A stretch of DNA of 64,000 nt from Medicago truncatula (Eukaryota; Streptophyta; Magnoliopsida; Fabales; Fabaceae): assembly GCF_003473485.1 (NCBI RefSeq), contig NC_053043.1, positions 34,696,576-34,760,575 on the forward strand. Direction: 5' to 3'. This document shows positions 23,701 to 34,189 of the stretch, in pieces. A program made the position numbers and the translations under genes. Positions within the stretch are counted from its first letter, which is position 1, and every line of letters begins with the position of its first letter. Under the pieces are notes generated by a model that had not been told where the DNA came from, made no database searches, and saw only the letters and a program-made list of their open reading frames with translations.

Positions 23701-24350
23701 TTGTGTCTAAGACATAAGTTAACATTTCCGAAAGAGAAGGTTGGACAACTAAAATTGTTCAAATAACATTTCATATATATTAAATTAAATTAGTGCTCTT
23801 AAAGAATTATTATGCATGCAAACCTGCAAACTGGTGGTAGTTCATCAACATTGGGAGGGTGAGGTGCCCAGAAAAATGCAAGTGTGTCCCTCCACTCAGC
23901 AGATTGATCTTCGGAAAGAGTAAAATTGGAAAGATAAACAACTTTTTTAGTGAGATCACGGGTGTAATACTCTTTCCTCACCTTAGGATCCTGTTGATGA
24001 AATCTACAAGTTCCTTTGATCATCTCATCCAAAACATGAACTGGAATTCCATGATTTATTACTTGAAAGAATCCCCATTTCTCACATGCATTTTCAAGTT
24101 GTCTCACAACTTCATCTCTCAAAGCAGGATCATCATGGATTCCTTTTAAGTCAATTGTAGGGATACTTAGCTTTGAATTTGATTCATTCACTGAAACATC
24201 ATTGATACTAGATTGTTCACAATAGAACATGTGTGGAACTTTTGTTACTCCATTTTCTACAAGTCCTTGGACACCAACCTTTGACTCATCAAACTCCTTT
24301 AGTTCACTCTTTTTGTCATAAATTGGAGCATGACTTGTGATTGTGGCCAT
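20794..24350 (-). CDS. 2-oxoglutarate/Fe(II) dioxygenase, ACC-oxidase-homolog type, copy 1
   Basis: Exons 24350-23824, 21540-21219 and 21054-20794 with GT..AG introns encode 369 aa. The DIOX_N half contains SIPTIDLKGIHDD and [12 protein letters not shown]. The catalytic half contains HSD (H239, D241) and the distal histidine in [16 protein letters not shown] (H295), giving the Fe-binding triad, with R305-x-S307 for 2-oxoglutarate. Length and wording match Arabidopsis ACC oxidase homolog 1 (2A6) and relatives (DOXC31 clade), which oxidise specialised metabolites and are not known to make ethylene. The substrate is unknown. Intron 1 (2.28 kb) holds repeat insertions; intron 2 is 164 bp. The upstream flank is partly duplicated. 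All splice sites and frames look intact; GTTTGC after exon 1 is a weak but conserved donor. Confidence 0.93.
21700..22260. repeat. Repeat insertion shared by intron 1 of copies 1 and 2
   Basis: The stretch from ACCACCAATTTTGTCTAGG through GAGTATGGAACATAGGCAGTG to TTGTAAACCCTAACTTTGTC is paralleled at 31018-31310 in copy 2. The shared insertion shows that copies 1 and 2 arose from one duplication after it was in place. Its class is not recognised. Confidence 0.6.
22453..23722. mobile_element. Candidate inverted-repeat element in intron 1 of copy 1
   Basis: GTTAACTTGTGTCCTAAGGGCATAAATTAA-like sequence at about 22455 is mirrored by a TTGTGTCTAAGACATAAGTTAAC-like sequence ending about 23722. Inside, GGCTGTTTGGATACGCG near 22530 and CCAAACACACACTAAG near 23608 look like the two ends of a further nested element. 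Copy 2 lacks this block, which accounts for part of its shorter intron. Confidence 0.45.
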
Positions 24351-24352
24351 GA

Positions 24353-24650
24353 TAATAGTTTGAGGTTATTGTGTTATATGGAAGATACTTTGATGGTTTC
24401 AAAACCAAGGGGTTGAAAGAGGACTAAATAGAAGGAATAGGTATCATTGTTTCCTAGAATACTCCGCATAAAACCCTATCTTTGATTTCCTAGAAATCAA
24501 AGATAACTATATTTTGAGGTTATTGTGTGTGCATGAATTTTTGTTAATGGAAGATACTTTGATGGTTTCAAAACCTAGGGGTTAAAGAGGAGTAAATGGA
24601 AGGAAGAGGTATCATATTGTTTCCTAGAATACTCCGCATAAAAGGACAAC
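24353..24650. repeat. Duplicated 5' flank of dioxygenase copy 1
   Basis: The block TTGAGGTTATTGTG ... GGAAGATACTTTGATGG ... TTTCCTAGAATACTCCGCAT occurs twice, about 169 bp apart (24381 and 24550 for the GAAGATACTT segment). Copy 2 (33208-33330) has it once. It lies directly before the start codon and could alter promoter dosage. Confidence 0.8.
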
Positions 24651-26328
24651 TATATTTTTTTACCTAATTTGTATTTAATAAAGCAACTAGATAAGAAGCA
24701 TTGCTTGTTTGACCTTATTGGCCACATTAAGATATATAAAACTATGTGTCATTCTCAGAAAAAACTGTATGTTTGATTCCAAAGATGGACCAAAACGTTA
24801 CTTTTGGGGACCAATTTACAATATTTGAATAATATTGTAATCAATTGGCAATTGTTTGAAATTGTTTAGGGACCAATTGGTAAAATAAGTAGGAACAAGG
24901 TTTAAATTTTTAAGCAAAATGGAATAAATTTGTATAATTTGAAGGAACTATAATGAATAATTTGAGATTCACATTTTATAGAGTAAGGAAAGAATTTTAA
25001 ATTCTTAGTTTTTAGATTTTTTTTCTTTTTAAATTTAGTTTTTAGATAGTGTTTTTCTTTTTTGAAATAAAGATGTTTATAGCATATCATTAATAAGAGG
25101 AGTTTTGATACATAGATAGTGTTTGAAATTTAGTAAATTTAGTTTAGGCAAAGCACTTCATAGAATTCATTTATTTTTTAAAATTCTCCAAATTCAGCAT
25201 TCAAACAATTAAATTTACACTTAAGAATTTGAATAATAGTACTTATATTAATTCAAGAGACATTAATGAACATTTTATAGTTGTTCATGAGGAGATTTAA
25301 ACTTTGTACTTTGATATTAAAAGGTTGGAGTCGGATCACTGAACCAATATAACATCTCAATTGTAATTACATATTAAGAATGTGTTTGGATGGTTAATTA
25401 CAAATTCTACTTCTGTGAATGTATATTATAGTTTGGATAGTATATTATAGTTGTTTGGATGGTGAATTAAAGATAATATTTTGTGCAACAAGTTTAATTG
25501 TCGTTTTTTCCGACTTTGCTTATTGCTTAGGATTGTTTCTTCGTGTTTAGTTTGTTTGATGTAGTCCTCTTGGATTATGCTTCCCTTCTCTAAACTATTT
25601 TTCTTTCACGTCCACGGTTTATCCCTTTGTACTTTCTTGGAAACATTTTTAAATAGCAAGTTGTTGTATTATATCATTTTTGTTTCATTGGGTTTTGACC
25701 TAGTCTCCCAAGCTACATATTTTTCTTTATTTTATTTTAATAAAATGGGAAATGCTGCGTATTGCGAATAATTTATCACGGTGATATCACGATACTACAA
25801 ACTTGTATTGTAGGAAAAGCTTTAATTAATATCCAACCGATTGATGTATTCCATGAAAGAACATTCAACGACAACAATAAATCACGAGACATTCGAGGTA
25901 ATTCCATTCGCTGCAAATAGCAGCACTCAAATAAAATTATTGGGATACTACAAATGATTGGTGGTTGTCTTAAGGTGTCATATAGTTGGAAGAAAATGTT
26001 ATGAACACTCTATTTTTTACGATCTCTTTAATAATCATTTTCTTATTCCATGAACCACATGTGGGTTTTCTATGAGATTCATTTCCAAAGTGAGACCCAC
26101 GTGAGTTTCACCCAATAAAAAAATGAGTGTTAGAGAGAGTAATGGAAAGAAAGTGTCCATATCATTGATCTGGTTGGAATGTCAAAACTTACAACATGAT
26201 GTCTTTGCACTTTACTCCTTGTGTTAAAATAGTTAATTGTGATGAGTAAAGGTTAATTATTTACTTAGTAACTAATAAAGGATAATGAATAGTAATAATA
26301 ATTAATTAAGTGATGATTTTTTTTTAAT
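24651..26328. other. Upstream intergenic DNA of dioxygenase copy 1
   Basis: The first ~600 bases (24780-25100) parallel 33440-33700 upstream of copy 2, including GGGACCAATTGG and GAGATTCACATTTTATAGAG, so this is duplicated flank. A short direct repeat (GTATATTATAGTTTGGATAG) lies near 25420-25455. No coding sequence is recognised. Confidence 0.5.
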
Positions 26329-26341
26329 GGTAAATAAAGAT

Positions 26342-26430
26342 GTCCTTGTGAGCTTAACTCAGTTGGTAGGGACAATGCATAATATATGTCAAGGTTCGGG
26401 GTTCGAATCACTGACACCACAAAAAAAAAT
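26342..26430 (+). mobile_element. tRNA-derived SINE, truncated, 13-bp target duplication
   Basis: The A box is AACTCAGTTGGTAGGG-like and the B box is GGGGTTCGAATC. The element ends in an A-run. GGTAAATAAAGAT at 26329-26341 recurs with one mismatch as GGCAAATAAAGAT at 26431-26443. The fold and ends do not fit a functional tRNA. Confidence 0.85.
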
Positions 26431-26559
26431 GGCAAATAAAGATATATAAATAAATGAAAAGGAGAAAACTTATATAAGAGTATAAACAATTACAAATCAT
26501 GAGTGCAAAAAGTACTCAAACCAAGCAATAACAGAGACAAAGTAGCAAGAAGTAATTTC

Positions 26560-26908
26560 TTTCGTGATGAGTACTTATGTTAAAGTGAAAGAAGGTATGA
26601 TTGTATCATCTCCTGCTCGTTTTATCTATGCAAGTTCTTTGGTTTTTGAAGATATGCGCTGCAAAGGTTGTTTTAGCCAAAATTTGTCAAAGGGGGAGAT
26701 TGTTGGGTTTGTAGACTATATTTGGCCGCATTTTGTTATACCAAGTTTTCTAGCAAGATGTCGGACGATTTCGTGATGAGTACTTATGTTAAAGTGAAAG
26801 AAGGTGTGACTGTATCATCTCCTCTCGTTTTATCTATGCAAGTTATTTGGTTTTTGAAGATATGCGCTGCAAAGGTTGTTTTAGTCAAAATTTGCCAAAA
26901 GGGGAGAT
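26560..26908 (+). repeat. Copia internal 3' end, duplicated (209-bp tandem)
   Basis: A block from TCGTGATGAGTACTTATGTT to TTTTCTAGCAAGATGTC is present twice, with a period of about 209 bp. Each copy contains a polypurine tract (AAGGGGGAGAT / AAAAGGGGAGAT) followed by the LTR start TGTTGGG or TGTTAGG. The duplicated reading frames reflect this repeat and are not a gene. Confidence 0.8.
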
Positions 26909-27813
26909 TGTTAGGTTTGTAGACTATATTTGGCCGTATTTTTTTAAACCAAGTTTTCTAGCAAGATGTCTTGACATGTTGGTGCGACACCATAATGTAC
27001 CTTGTTCCGATTTCTTGGGTGTTTTATTTTTACGTGAGATCTCTGAAGATTCTATGAAGATATGATTCTTGTGGAGCGTTGAACAAGAAGTGTGTGGTTT
27101 CTAGAAGCAGTGATGGGCAGTTTCTTAAGTGTGATGTTCTAACATTTAAGGAAACATTTTATCTGCTTCAGAATATTGTCTTGAAGACCGTGTGATTCAA
27201 CTGGATGTTTGGCCCGTTTTATGCATCAAGTCCATTCAAGACCTAATTCTTCGCTGAAACCGTCATTTACAAAAGTTTCATTTAGGGTTTTGGAATGTCC
27301 TTGTTATTTGTGAGCAACTCTTGTATCACCTTGATACTAGAGCTGGACTGTAGTTGAGTTGTAAGCTTTGAATCACTCGTAAGCTTTTAAGCAAGAGTGG
27401 ATTCAGTTATTTAGGAGCGTGTCTCCATTTCTTTTATAAATGTTGTTTATCACTGGTGAGTGATTGAGGGGAAGTGAGAGGGAGTTCTCATATCTAGGTG
27501 TGTCTTAGATAGAAATTACACGGGTAGTGATTAGCTGCGAAGTTAGTAGACCGAATGTTTTTATGCATGCTTCAAACTAATACTATTATAGTGATTTTCC
27601 TTCCTGACTTGGTATCCCCCGGATGTAGGTGACGTTGCACAGAACTTGGTTAATAAATAACATGTGCCTTTTACTTTCTGCCTTTATCATTAAAGTTGCT
27701 AATTGTGTATTTGTGTTGTCACGATATCTTAACTTCGTACTTGACATTTTGTTTGTCTTGACATCATTCTCAACATCTTTAATATGTGCCAGAATATCAC
27801 TTTATTTTTAACA
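26909..27813 (+). mobile_element. Solo-type LTR of a SIRE/Maximus-like Ty1-copia element
   Basis: The LTR begins TGTTAGGTTTGTAG straight after a polypurine tract and plausibly ends in TTTTTAACA at 27813. The phrase GACTTGGTATCCCCCGGATGTAGGTGACGTTG-like at 27607-27640 is characteristic of SIRE-type copia LTRs in legumes, from memory. No second LTR or pol gene is present. Confidence 0.65.
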
Positions 27814-28650
27814 TTCTCCATCATTCACATATTTACTAGATGAAATTTGTGTGGATCCTTGACTTTATGTGAGATTCATCGATGTCAGCCCAAGGGCTGC
27901 TATTAAAACAAGGGTTTTAGGCCCCTAAATTTTTTAGATCTCGTATTAGACCATACAGTCTTTTTCGCTTTAATATATTTTCGTAAGTCAAACTCTTTAA
28001 ACATTTTTGTGTCTTGCTCGGTTAGTAGTTAAATGGAGAGTTGTAGACTTTTGATTTATGTTGCATGTTTGATCTTAAAAGTAGCTATTTTATTGGTTAT
28101 ACATATCTGATTTTTTTTTTTTTTTTATTCTGATTGATATGAATATGATGTTATTTGTTTAAAATATATTAAGACACGCTGTGTGCAACCAAAATATGTA
28201 AAAGTAAAAATGTCATTTATATTTGAGTTAGAATTCATTATTACACTTTACTGTTTAAAGGTTTAAGAATAGGTAAATAATGTATATATTAAATATTATT
28301 TTCAACATATATTATTAATTAAACTAAATTTTTGCTTTTAGAAAGTTCTTGCTCTAATGTGATGGAGTCTAACGGAACGAGGTAGACTCTCACAACTTAA
28401 TGAATTAATATTTGCATATTGAATGTGAGTGATATTCATATTTAATGTCTGACACGCCTCAAACAAAATTACATATTTAGTGTCCTTAGTTTTTATGTTT
28501 CTTTGTCAACACACTTAAGCCTCAATGTAAAATACTCTTTAAACCTACAAATATACATCGGATTGGTCCTGAAACTCATTTTTAAAGTGTAGTACCCGCG
28601 CCGATTTCCTTCGATAAATGGATGAGTGTTAAAAGAGAATGTTAAAACTA
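27814..28650. other. Intergenic DNA, no gene seen
   Basis: AT-rich sequence with a T-run near 28112-28127; no domain, TIR or RNA gene is recognised. Confidence 0.4.
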
Positions 28651-28660
28651 AAAAGAGAGT

Positions 28661-28805
28661 TTTGTTTTTTTTTTTTTTTTTGTCATGTAGTCTAGTGGCT
28701 AGAGCTCACACATATAATATGTGGAGAAGTAGGGGGTCTGGGGTTCGAACCCCGGCCCCTGCATATATGCAATATCCCTACAAACTTAGCTAGGCTCAGG
28801 GGGAT
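28661..28805 (-). mobile_element. tRNA-derived SINE, minus strand, 10-bp target duplication
   Basis: Read leftward it has a CTGAGCCTAGCTAAGTTTGTAGG A-box region and a GGGGTTCGAACCCC B box. It then runs through GAGCTCTAGCCACTAGACTA to TGACA and an A-run, seen as about 20 T at 28664-28681. AAAAGAGAGT at 28651-28660 recurs at 28806-28815. Confidence 0.8.
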
Positions 28806-28919
28806 AAAAGAGAGTATTTCTAATCCTCCTTCTAATTTTAATGATTACAAGTACGGTATGATTCAAATCACATATTTTTAGCGCAATTATTCAGCAATCA
28901 TCACACACTTTTGTTGTAG

Positions 28920-29440
28920 CCATCTTATTTCAAGCACACAAAGTACATTCACATGAAACATAAACACATCTTATTTCACATGCCATATTGTTCTCTTATC
29001 ACAACCACGAGAAACACTTGCTTAGGAACAAACACAAATTTAAAAAGTTTAGACATTTTCATACAAATAATTTTTCTTTAGAAAATAAAATAGTTTAATG
29101 ATGTGACTAATTTATTTATCATTTAATTTTCTTCATTGTTGTGTGTCACTACAAAAAAAAAATAAAAAATTAAGACGGTCTTGTTGCGACGGGTGCTAAA
29201 AACCGCCACTATAAACATTACCGCAGTTTTTATGTAAGACTATCACACAACAACATGCATACATCTAGAATTCACCACACATTATGCAATTACACTATAA
29301 CATATATGCTAACTATTAGGTGGGTTAGTTTAACTTCTTAAAAAAAAAAACATACATTAATCATTCACCAACTAACTTGAGCAAACGCAAGGAAGAAAAG
29401 CATCAAGTCTATCATTACTAGAACTTAACAATAGAATTAC
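28920..29440 (-). pseudogene. Kelch-gene 3' end remnant (copy 2)
   Basis: CACATGCCATATTGTTCTCTTATCACAACCA-like sequence, CTAGAATTCACCACACATTATGCAA-like sequence and GAGCAAACGCAAGGAAGAAAAG (about 29380-29400) correspond to the 3' UTR and last codons of the intact Kelch gene. A CACTA end fragment is inserted at about 29147. The piece lies just beyond the 3' end of dioxygenase copy 2, as in the other repeats of the array. Confidence 0.65.
29147..29245 (+). mobile_element. CACTA terminal fragment
   Basis: CACTACAAAAAAAAAATA followed by AAGACGGTCTTGTTGCGACG is a CACTA-type terminus with the start of its subterminal region. No opposite end is seen nearby; it is truncated. Confidence 0.5.
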
Positions 29441-29530
29441 CAAAGTCTAACACTAAATTGATTACTAACGTAGCAATCATAAATCCAAAAATATGAATAA
29501 AAACACAGTCAAAGATTGCATGCAATTTGT

Positions 29531-30459
29531 TCATAACAACTTGAAAGGTGATAGTGCAGAAGCTCCAAACCCGCTTGCCAAACGATATTTCAAGTACTCT
29601 TTCAAAGATGTATCTTTGTATATTGGAGGGTTTTCTTTAGATAAAAGTTCCTTGATTGGTCCAATCACTTTTGGTATGCCCTCAGGAGAATGATCATGTT
29701 GTGTTCTAAAAAAGGTTGCAACTGAAATTCTTGGGCCTGCATGGTTTGCTAAAACTCTGTGTTGAACACTTCTGTACTTGTCATTACTCACAAGCTGTAA
29801 AAAGAAAATTAAATTGATCATAGTCAGCATTCAATTTTTATTTGACATATACAATTTTAGACTTTATGCACAGATAAGAGAAATGATTCCGGTGTCAAAT
29901 CAATACACATCATATATTTTTATAACCATTTTATAGCCTTATATGTACGAAGTATTCACGACCGTTTTGTCAATAAATCAGTTATGTACTCTAGATAATC
30001 CTCTTTCATCCACATGTAAGAAGAGTCAAAGTTCAAACTCATGTCCGCTCGTTTAAGATGACCAAGTCCCTTGATACTCGGACCAATCACATGGATTTAC
30101 AATTCCAAGCTAGCACACAGAAAACACAAAAATTCTCTTCTAATTTTTTTTTCCATAAAAGGTCAAAAAATATATTGATAAGAAAAACTTGGGGGCCAAG
30201 CCTAACCCAAACAAGATCAAGAGAATCTAAAAGAAGGCATTCCTATCAATATTTGACTAAAGTTTTGTCCTTTTTGCATATCTAGTATCTTGATAAAATT
30301 ATTTACTAAGCTGAATGAATATGCTAGTTGAATGTTTATGAGGTATCAATTTAGTGGTAAGAGTTTACTTTATTACTTCAAATGATAGAGTTTTAATCGT
30401 TGAAGAAAAATGTATAAAGATCTTAGTGTAACTTTTATAATAATTTATCCTTTCCCCTA

Positions 30460-30490
<31 letters not shown>

Positions 30491-31739
30491 AGTATATTCT
30501 AATTTTATGCATGATGAACTCACTTGAAGAAGATCCCCAACGTTCACTACAAGAGCTCCATGAATGGGAGCTACATCAATCCATTGATTGTTATGAAGAA
30601 CTTCTAAGCCACCAATATGATCTTGCAAAAGTATTGTAATAAAGCTACCATCTGAGTGCTTGACAGTGCCAATGGTTAACTCTGGCTCAGGGCATGGTGG
30701 ACAATAATGACATAGATGGAAAAAACTTTCAGCAGCACCCATTTCTTTAAGGTGAAAGCGATTAAGGCCAAGAGACTCTGACAATAACTCATACAAAGAA
30801 GATCCAAGTGCCGTTACTTCTTTTGTGTATTCATTCACAATATCACTGCAAGTTTGTTATCATTAGCAAGTCATCAAGGACAGATAATTCTAAGTAGGTG
30901 GTGGCTCTAGCTATAAGCAACCGAAAAAATTAATGGAAATAAGGATATTAACAACCAAAGAATATTGTTATCATTGATTAGAATGGTTAATGCTTGCTTA
31001 ATGTTAAAAGTAAGAGTATACCACCAAATTTGTCTAGGATTTTCCACACTTTTTCTTATTTGGTCTTTCAAGCAAACAAAAATAACATATAGTTTATGCT
31101 TGTTGAGTATGGCTCATAGGCAGTGTCAAGGGGACAAGGGAGAGGTAGAAGAGCGAGCGTAGCGAGTATCCCCCGTGCGTTTAATCCTATTGTTTGTTGT
31201 AGGGAACAGATTGGGGGGGGGTCAGGGCGCGCACTACGATTAAGGGTTATTGTTGTAATCAATAAATTGACGTATAAAGCTTGTAACATTGTAAACCCTA
31301 ACTTTGTCAATCGAAATATTCTAGAACTACAACCGCTTTTTAGTTGTAGACATGTTTATTGTGTTGCAAATTATCGTTTGTTTACTCTTCTGTTACTAGT
31401 TGTTCTACCATTAACATTTTTTTAAATGAGTCTAGCAGAAAAACTCACACAGAAGTGGAGATTTGCGAGTTCAATTCACGCATCAATGTATTAGATATCA
31501 CTAAAGTCTTATACCATATAATTTTTTCTTCACTATCTTTAACAAACACTAATGGTTACTTATTATTTTCACTTACACAAGTGTCATACTAACTAGGGCA
31601 ACATAGGAGTGAGAGTGTAATTTTATCCATAAAGGTCAAATCAATTGAAAGTTCTAAATTTAAACTCTACTTGAAATAATTATTGATTAAACTTTATTTA
31701 TGTCATGTTATTTTCCTTAAAAATCGAAGAATTAAAAAA

Positions 31740-31794
<55 letters not shown>

Positions 31795-33207
31795 AAAGAA
31801 AGTTATCTTAACAACTAAAACTTGAGACGTATATAAAAGTACATGTTATTTATTATTATTGATTTGATGAGAGGAAAAAAAACAAATAAAAAATGAAATT
31901 GTATCAGCATAGTATATAAATACATAGTTAGACAATTAAATGGTTGTTCAAATAACATTTCTCTTATACTCTCTCCGGTCTTTACTATAAGCAACAAAAC
32001 CAATGCAATAATTAATGAATTTAACTTTTTTAATATTTTTATGAATATACCCTCATAAAATACACCTACTAATATTAAAAAGAGAAGCATTAAATTAAAT
32101 ATAGAAAAGTCTTTTAAATAATAACTACACCTTAAAAGTTGTTACATTTTAGGTCAAATGCATCTAAAGGTCCTTTAAGTTTTTCATTTTCCCTAAAGTC
32201 GTCCTTTAAGTTTCAAAAGTCTCAAACAAATCCTTTTAGTTTTTGAATCGTTTCAAACAAGTCCTATTGTAGATAGCATAGTTGGTAATTTCTTCCTTGA
32301 ACTCATCTTTGGTACCAAATCTGGCTCCTAACACCCACTTAAAATTAGTCATCTTTTTAGACATGACAAATGGTGGATAATGCTCTTTGTTGTTATCATC
32401 TAAATCATCACACCATCATCCTCTAAAAGGACTTGTTTGAAACGATTCAAAAACTAAAAGAACTTGTTTGGGACTTTTGAAACTTAAAGAACTTGTTTGG
32501 AACTTTTGAAACTTAAAGGACAACTTTGGGAAAAACGAAAAACTTAAAGGACCTTTAAATGCATTTGACCTACATTTTATTATAAATATAACATAATTTT
32601 TTTTGAAAATTTTCTTATAATAACGACCGGAGAAAGAGTATTACATTAGTGGTTTACACTTAAAGAACTATTATGCAAACCTGCAAACTGGTGGTAGTTC
32701 ATCAACATTGGGAGGATGAGGTGCCCAGAAAAATGCAAGTGTGTCCCTCCACTCAGCAGATTGATCTTCGGAAAGAGTAAAATTGGAAAGATAAACAACT
32801 TTTTTAGTGAGATCACGGGTGTAATACTCTTTCCTCACCTTAGGATCCTGTTGATGAAATCTACAAGTTCCTTTGATCATCTCATGCAAAACATGAACTG
32901 GAATTCCATGATTTATTACTTGAAAGAATCCCCATTTCTCACATGCATTTTCAAGTTGTCTCACAACTTCATCTCTCAAAGCAGGATCATCATGGATTCC
33001 TTTTAAGTCAATTGTAGGGATACTAAGCTTTGGATTTAATTCACTGGCTGCACCATTGTTGATATCAGATTGTTCACAATAGAACATGCGTGGAACTTTT
33101 GTTACTCCATTTTCTACAAGTCCTTGGACACCAACCTTTGACTCATCAAACTCCTTTAGTTCACTTTTTTTGTCATAAATTGGAGCATGACTTGTGATTG
33201 TGGCCAT
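29531..33207 (-). CDS. 2-oxoglutarate/Fe(II) dioxygenase, ACC-oxidase-homolog type, copy 2
   Basis: Exons 33207-32681, 30845-30524 and 29794-29531 encode 370 aa, nearly identical to copy 1 over most of its length. Fe ligands are H239, D241 (HSD) and H295, with R305-x-S307 for 2-oxoglutarate. Differences from copy 1 cluster at residues 46-60 of exon 1 (CEQSDINNGAASELNPK against CEQSSINDVSVNESNSK), with HSDGSF for HSDASF next to the active site and SPFKLL at the end. Intron 1 (1.84 kb) contains nested MITEs and a (TA)n tract. Intron 2 is 729 bp against 164 bp in copy 1, with an A-run just inside the donor. The substrate is unknown; retention of all motifs suggests it is functional. Confidence 0.93.
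31742..31791. repeat. (TA)n microsatellite in intron 1 of copy 2
   Basis: About 25 uninterrupted TA units. Confidence 0.95.
31969..32638. mobile_element. Stowaway-like (Tc1/mariner) MITE carrying a nested MITE
   Basis: CTCTCTCCGGTCTTTACTAT at the left and, inverted, CTCTTTCTCCGGTCGTTATT at the right are flanked by TA on both sides (31967-31968 and 32639-32640). Without the inner insertion it is about 240 bp. Confidence 0.75.
32152..32570. mobile_element. Foldback MITE (Mutator-like), 419 bp, nested, 9-bp target duplication
   Basis: The ends GGTCAAATGCATCTAAAGGT and, inverted, GGTCAAATGCATTTAAAGGT match closely. TACATTTTA at 32143-32151 recurs at 32571-32579. GTCCTTTAAGTTT phrases repeat within both arms. 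Confidence 0.85.
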
Positions 33208-33870
33208 GATAATAGTTTGAGGTTATTGCGTTATATGGAAGATACTTTGATGGTTTCAAAACCTAGGGGTTGAAGAGGACTAAATGGAAGGAATAGGTAT
33301 CATTGTTTCCTAGAATACTCCGCATAAAAGGACAACTATATTTTTGACCTAATTTGAATTTAATAAAGCAACTAGATAAGAAGCATTTCTTGTTTGACCT
33401 TATTGGCTACAGTAAGATATCATAAAACCCTATCTTTGATTCCAAATAGCAATAAAACATAACTTTAAAAAATTTAGGGACCAGTTTAAAAAGATTGAAA
33501 AAATATTGTAATCAATTTGCATTTTTTGAAATTTTTAAGGGACCAATTGGGTAAATAAATAGGAACGATGTATAAATTTTTGAAGCATATTAGAATAAAT
33601 TTGTATAATTTGAAAGAATTATAAAGAATAATTTGAGATTCACATTTTATAGAGTAAGGGAAGAATTTAAAATTCTTAGTTTTTTTATAAAAATAAAAAT
33701 AAAAAATTAAATTTTTTAATTTTTTTAGTAATAATGAATTATTTTTTGCTAGTGTTTGAAATTTTGTAAATTTAGTATTGCCAAAATACTTCAAAAAATT
33801 CATTCATTTATAAAATTTTCTAATTTCATCTCATTCAAACAATAAAATTTACATCGAAGAATTTGAATCG
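33208..33870. promoter_or_regulatory. Upstream flank of dioxygenase copy 2
   Basis: The first ~120 bases match the 5' flank of copy 1 and contain one copy of the block that is duplicated there. The remainder parallels 24780-25250. No distinct core promoter element could be assigned. Confidence 0.45.
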
Positions 33871-34135
33871 ACGTTGATTACAAAGGAAGAAAAACAGGGA
33901 GTGGACGCCGGAGAGATCATGTGCTGGGAGATGGCTTACAAGCAAAGGACATAAAGATGTGCACCATTACCGCTTACGCCTGGATCGCTTGGAGGTGGAT
34001 GACGTCAGGTTTTCTACTTATGGTGATCACAGAGACGTGCACCCATTCCAGCTTATTGTCACTTACTCGAGATGGCTAATGTGCGGGAAGGAGAGGGTGT
34101 TGCGTCATTTACCTGAGCGGGTAAAGAGGCAGCTT

Positions 34136-34140
<5 letters not shown>
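33870..34140 (+). pseudogene. Plant mobile domain (PMD/MAIN-like) fragment
   Basis: The frame reads YRLRLDRLEVDDVRFSTYGD, then HPFQLIVTYSRWLMCG, and ends RHLPERVKRQ. This pattern is typical of the plant mobile domain found in MAIN-like proteins and in transposons that captured them. Only about 65 recognisable residues remain. It ends in a (TA)n tract at 34141, so it is a truncated fragment with no start or full domain. Confidence 0.6.

Positions 34141-34179
<39 letters not shown>
34139..34179. repeat. (TA)n microsatellite
   Basis: About 19 TA units between the PMD fragment and the LTR-like region. Confidence 0.9.
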
Positions 34180-34182
<3 letters not shown>

Positions 34183-34189
34183 ATTGAGA

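Noticed and set aside
23859-24149. Conserved 96-codon antisense frame within exon 1 of dioxygenase copies 1, 2 and 4
   Set aside because: It is the exact antisense of conserved coding sequence, so its conservation follows from the dioxygenase. It starts within the coding exon and shows no domain.
28661-28805. Possible tRNA gene (B box GGTTCGAACC)
   Set aside because: It has SINE structure with a poly-A tail and target duplications, and no cloverleaf can be drawn. The same holds for 26342-26430 and 61629-61752.
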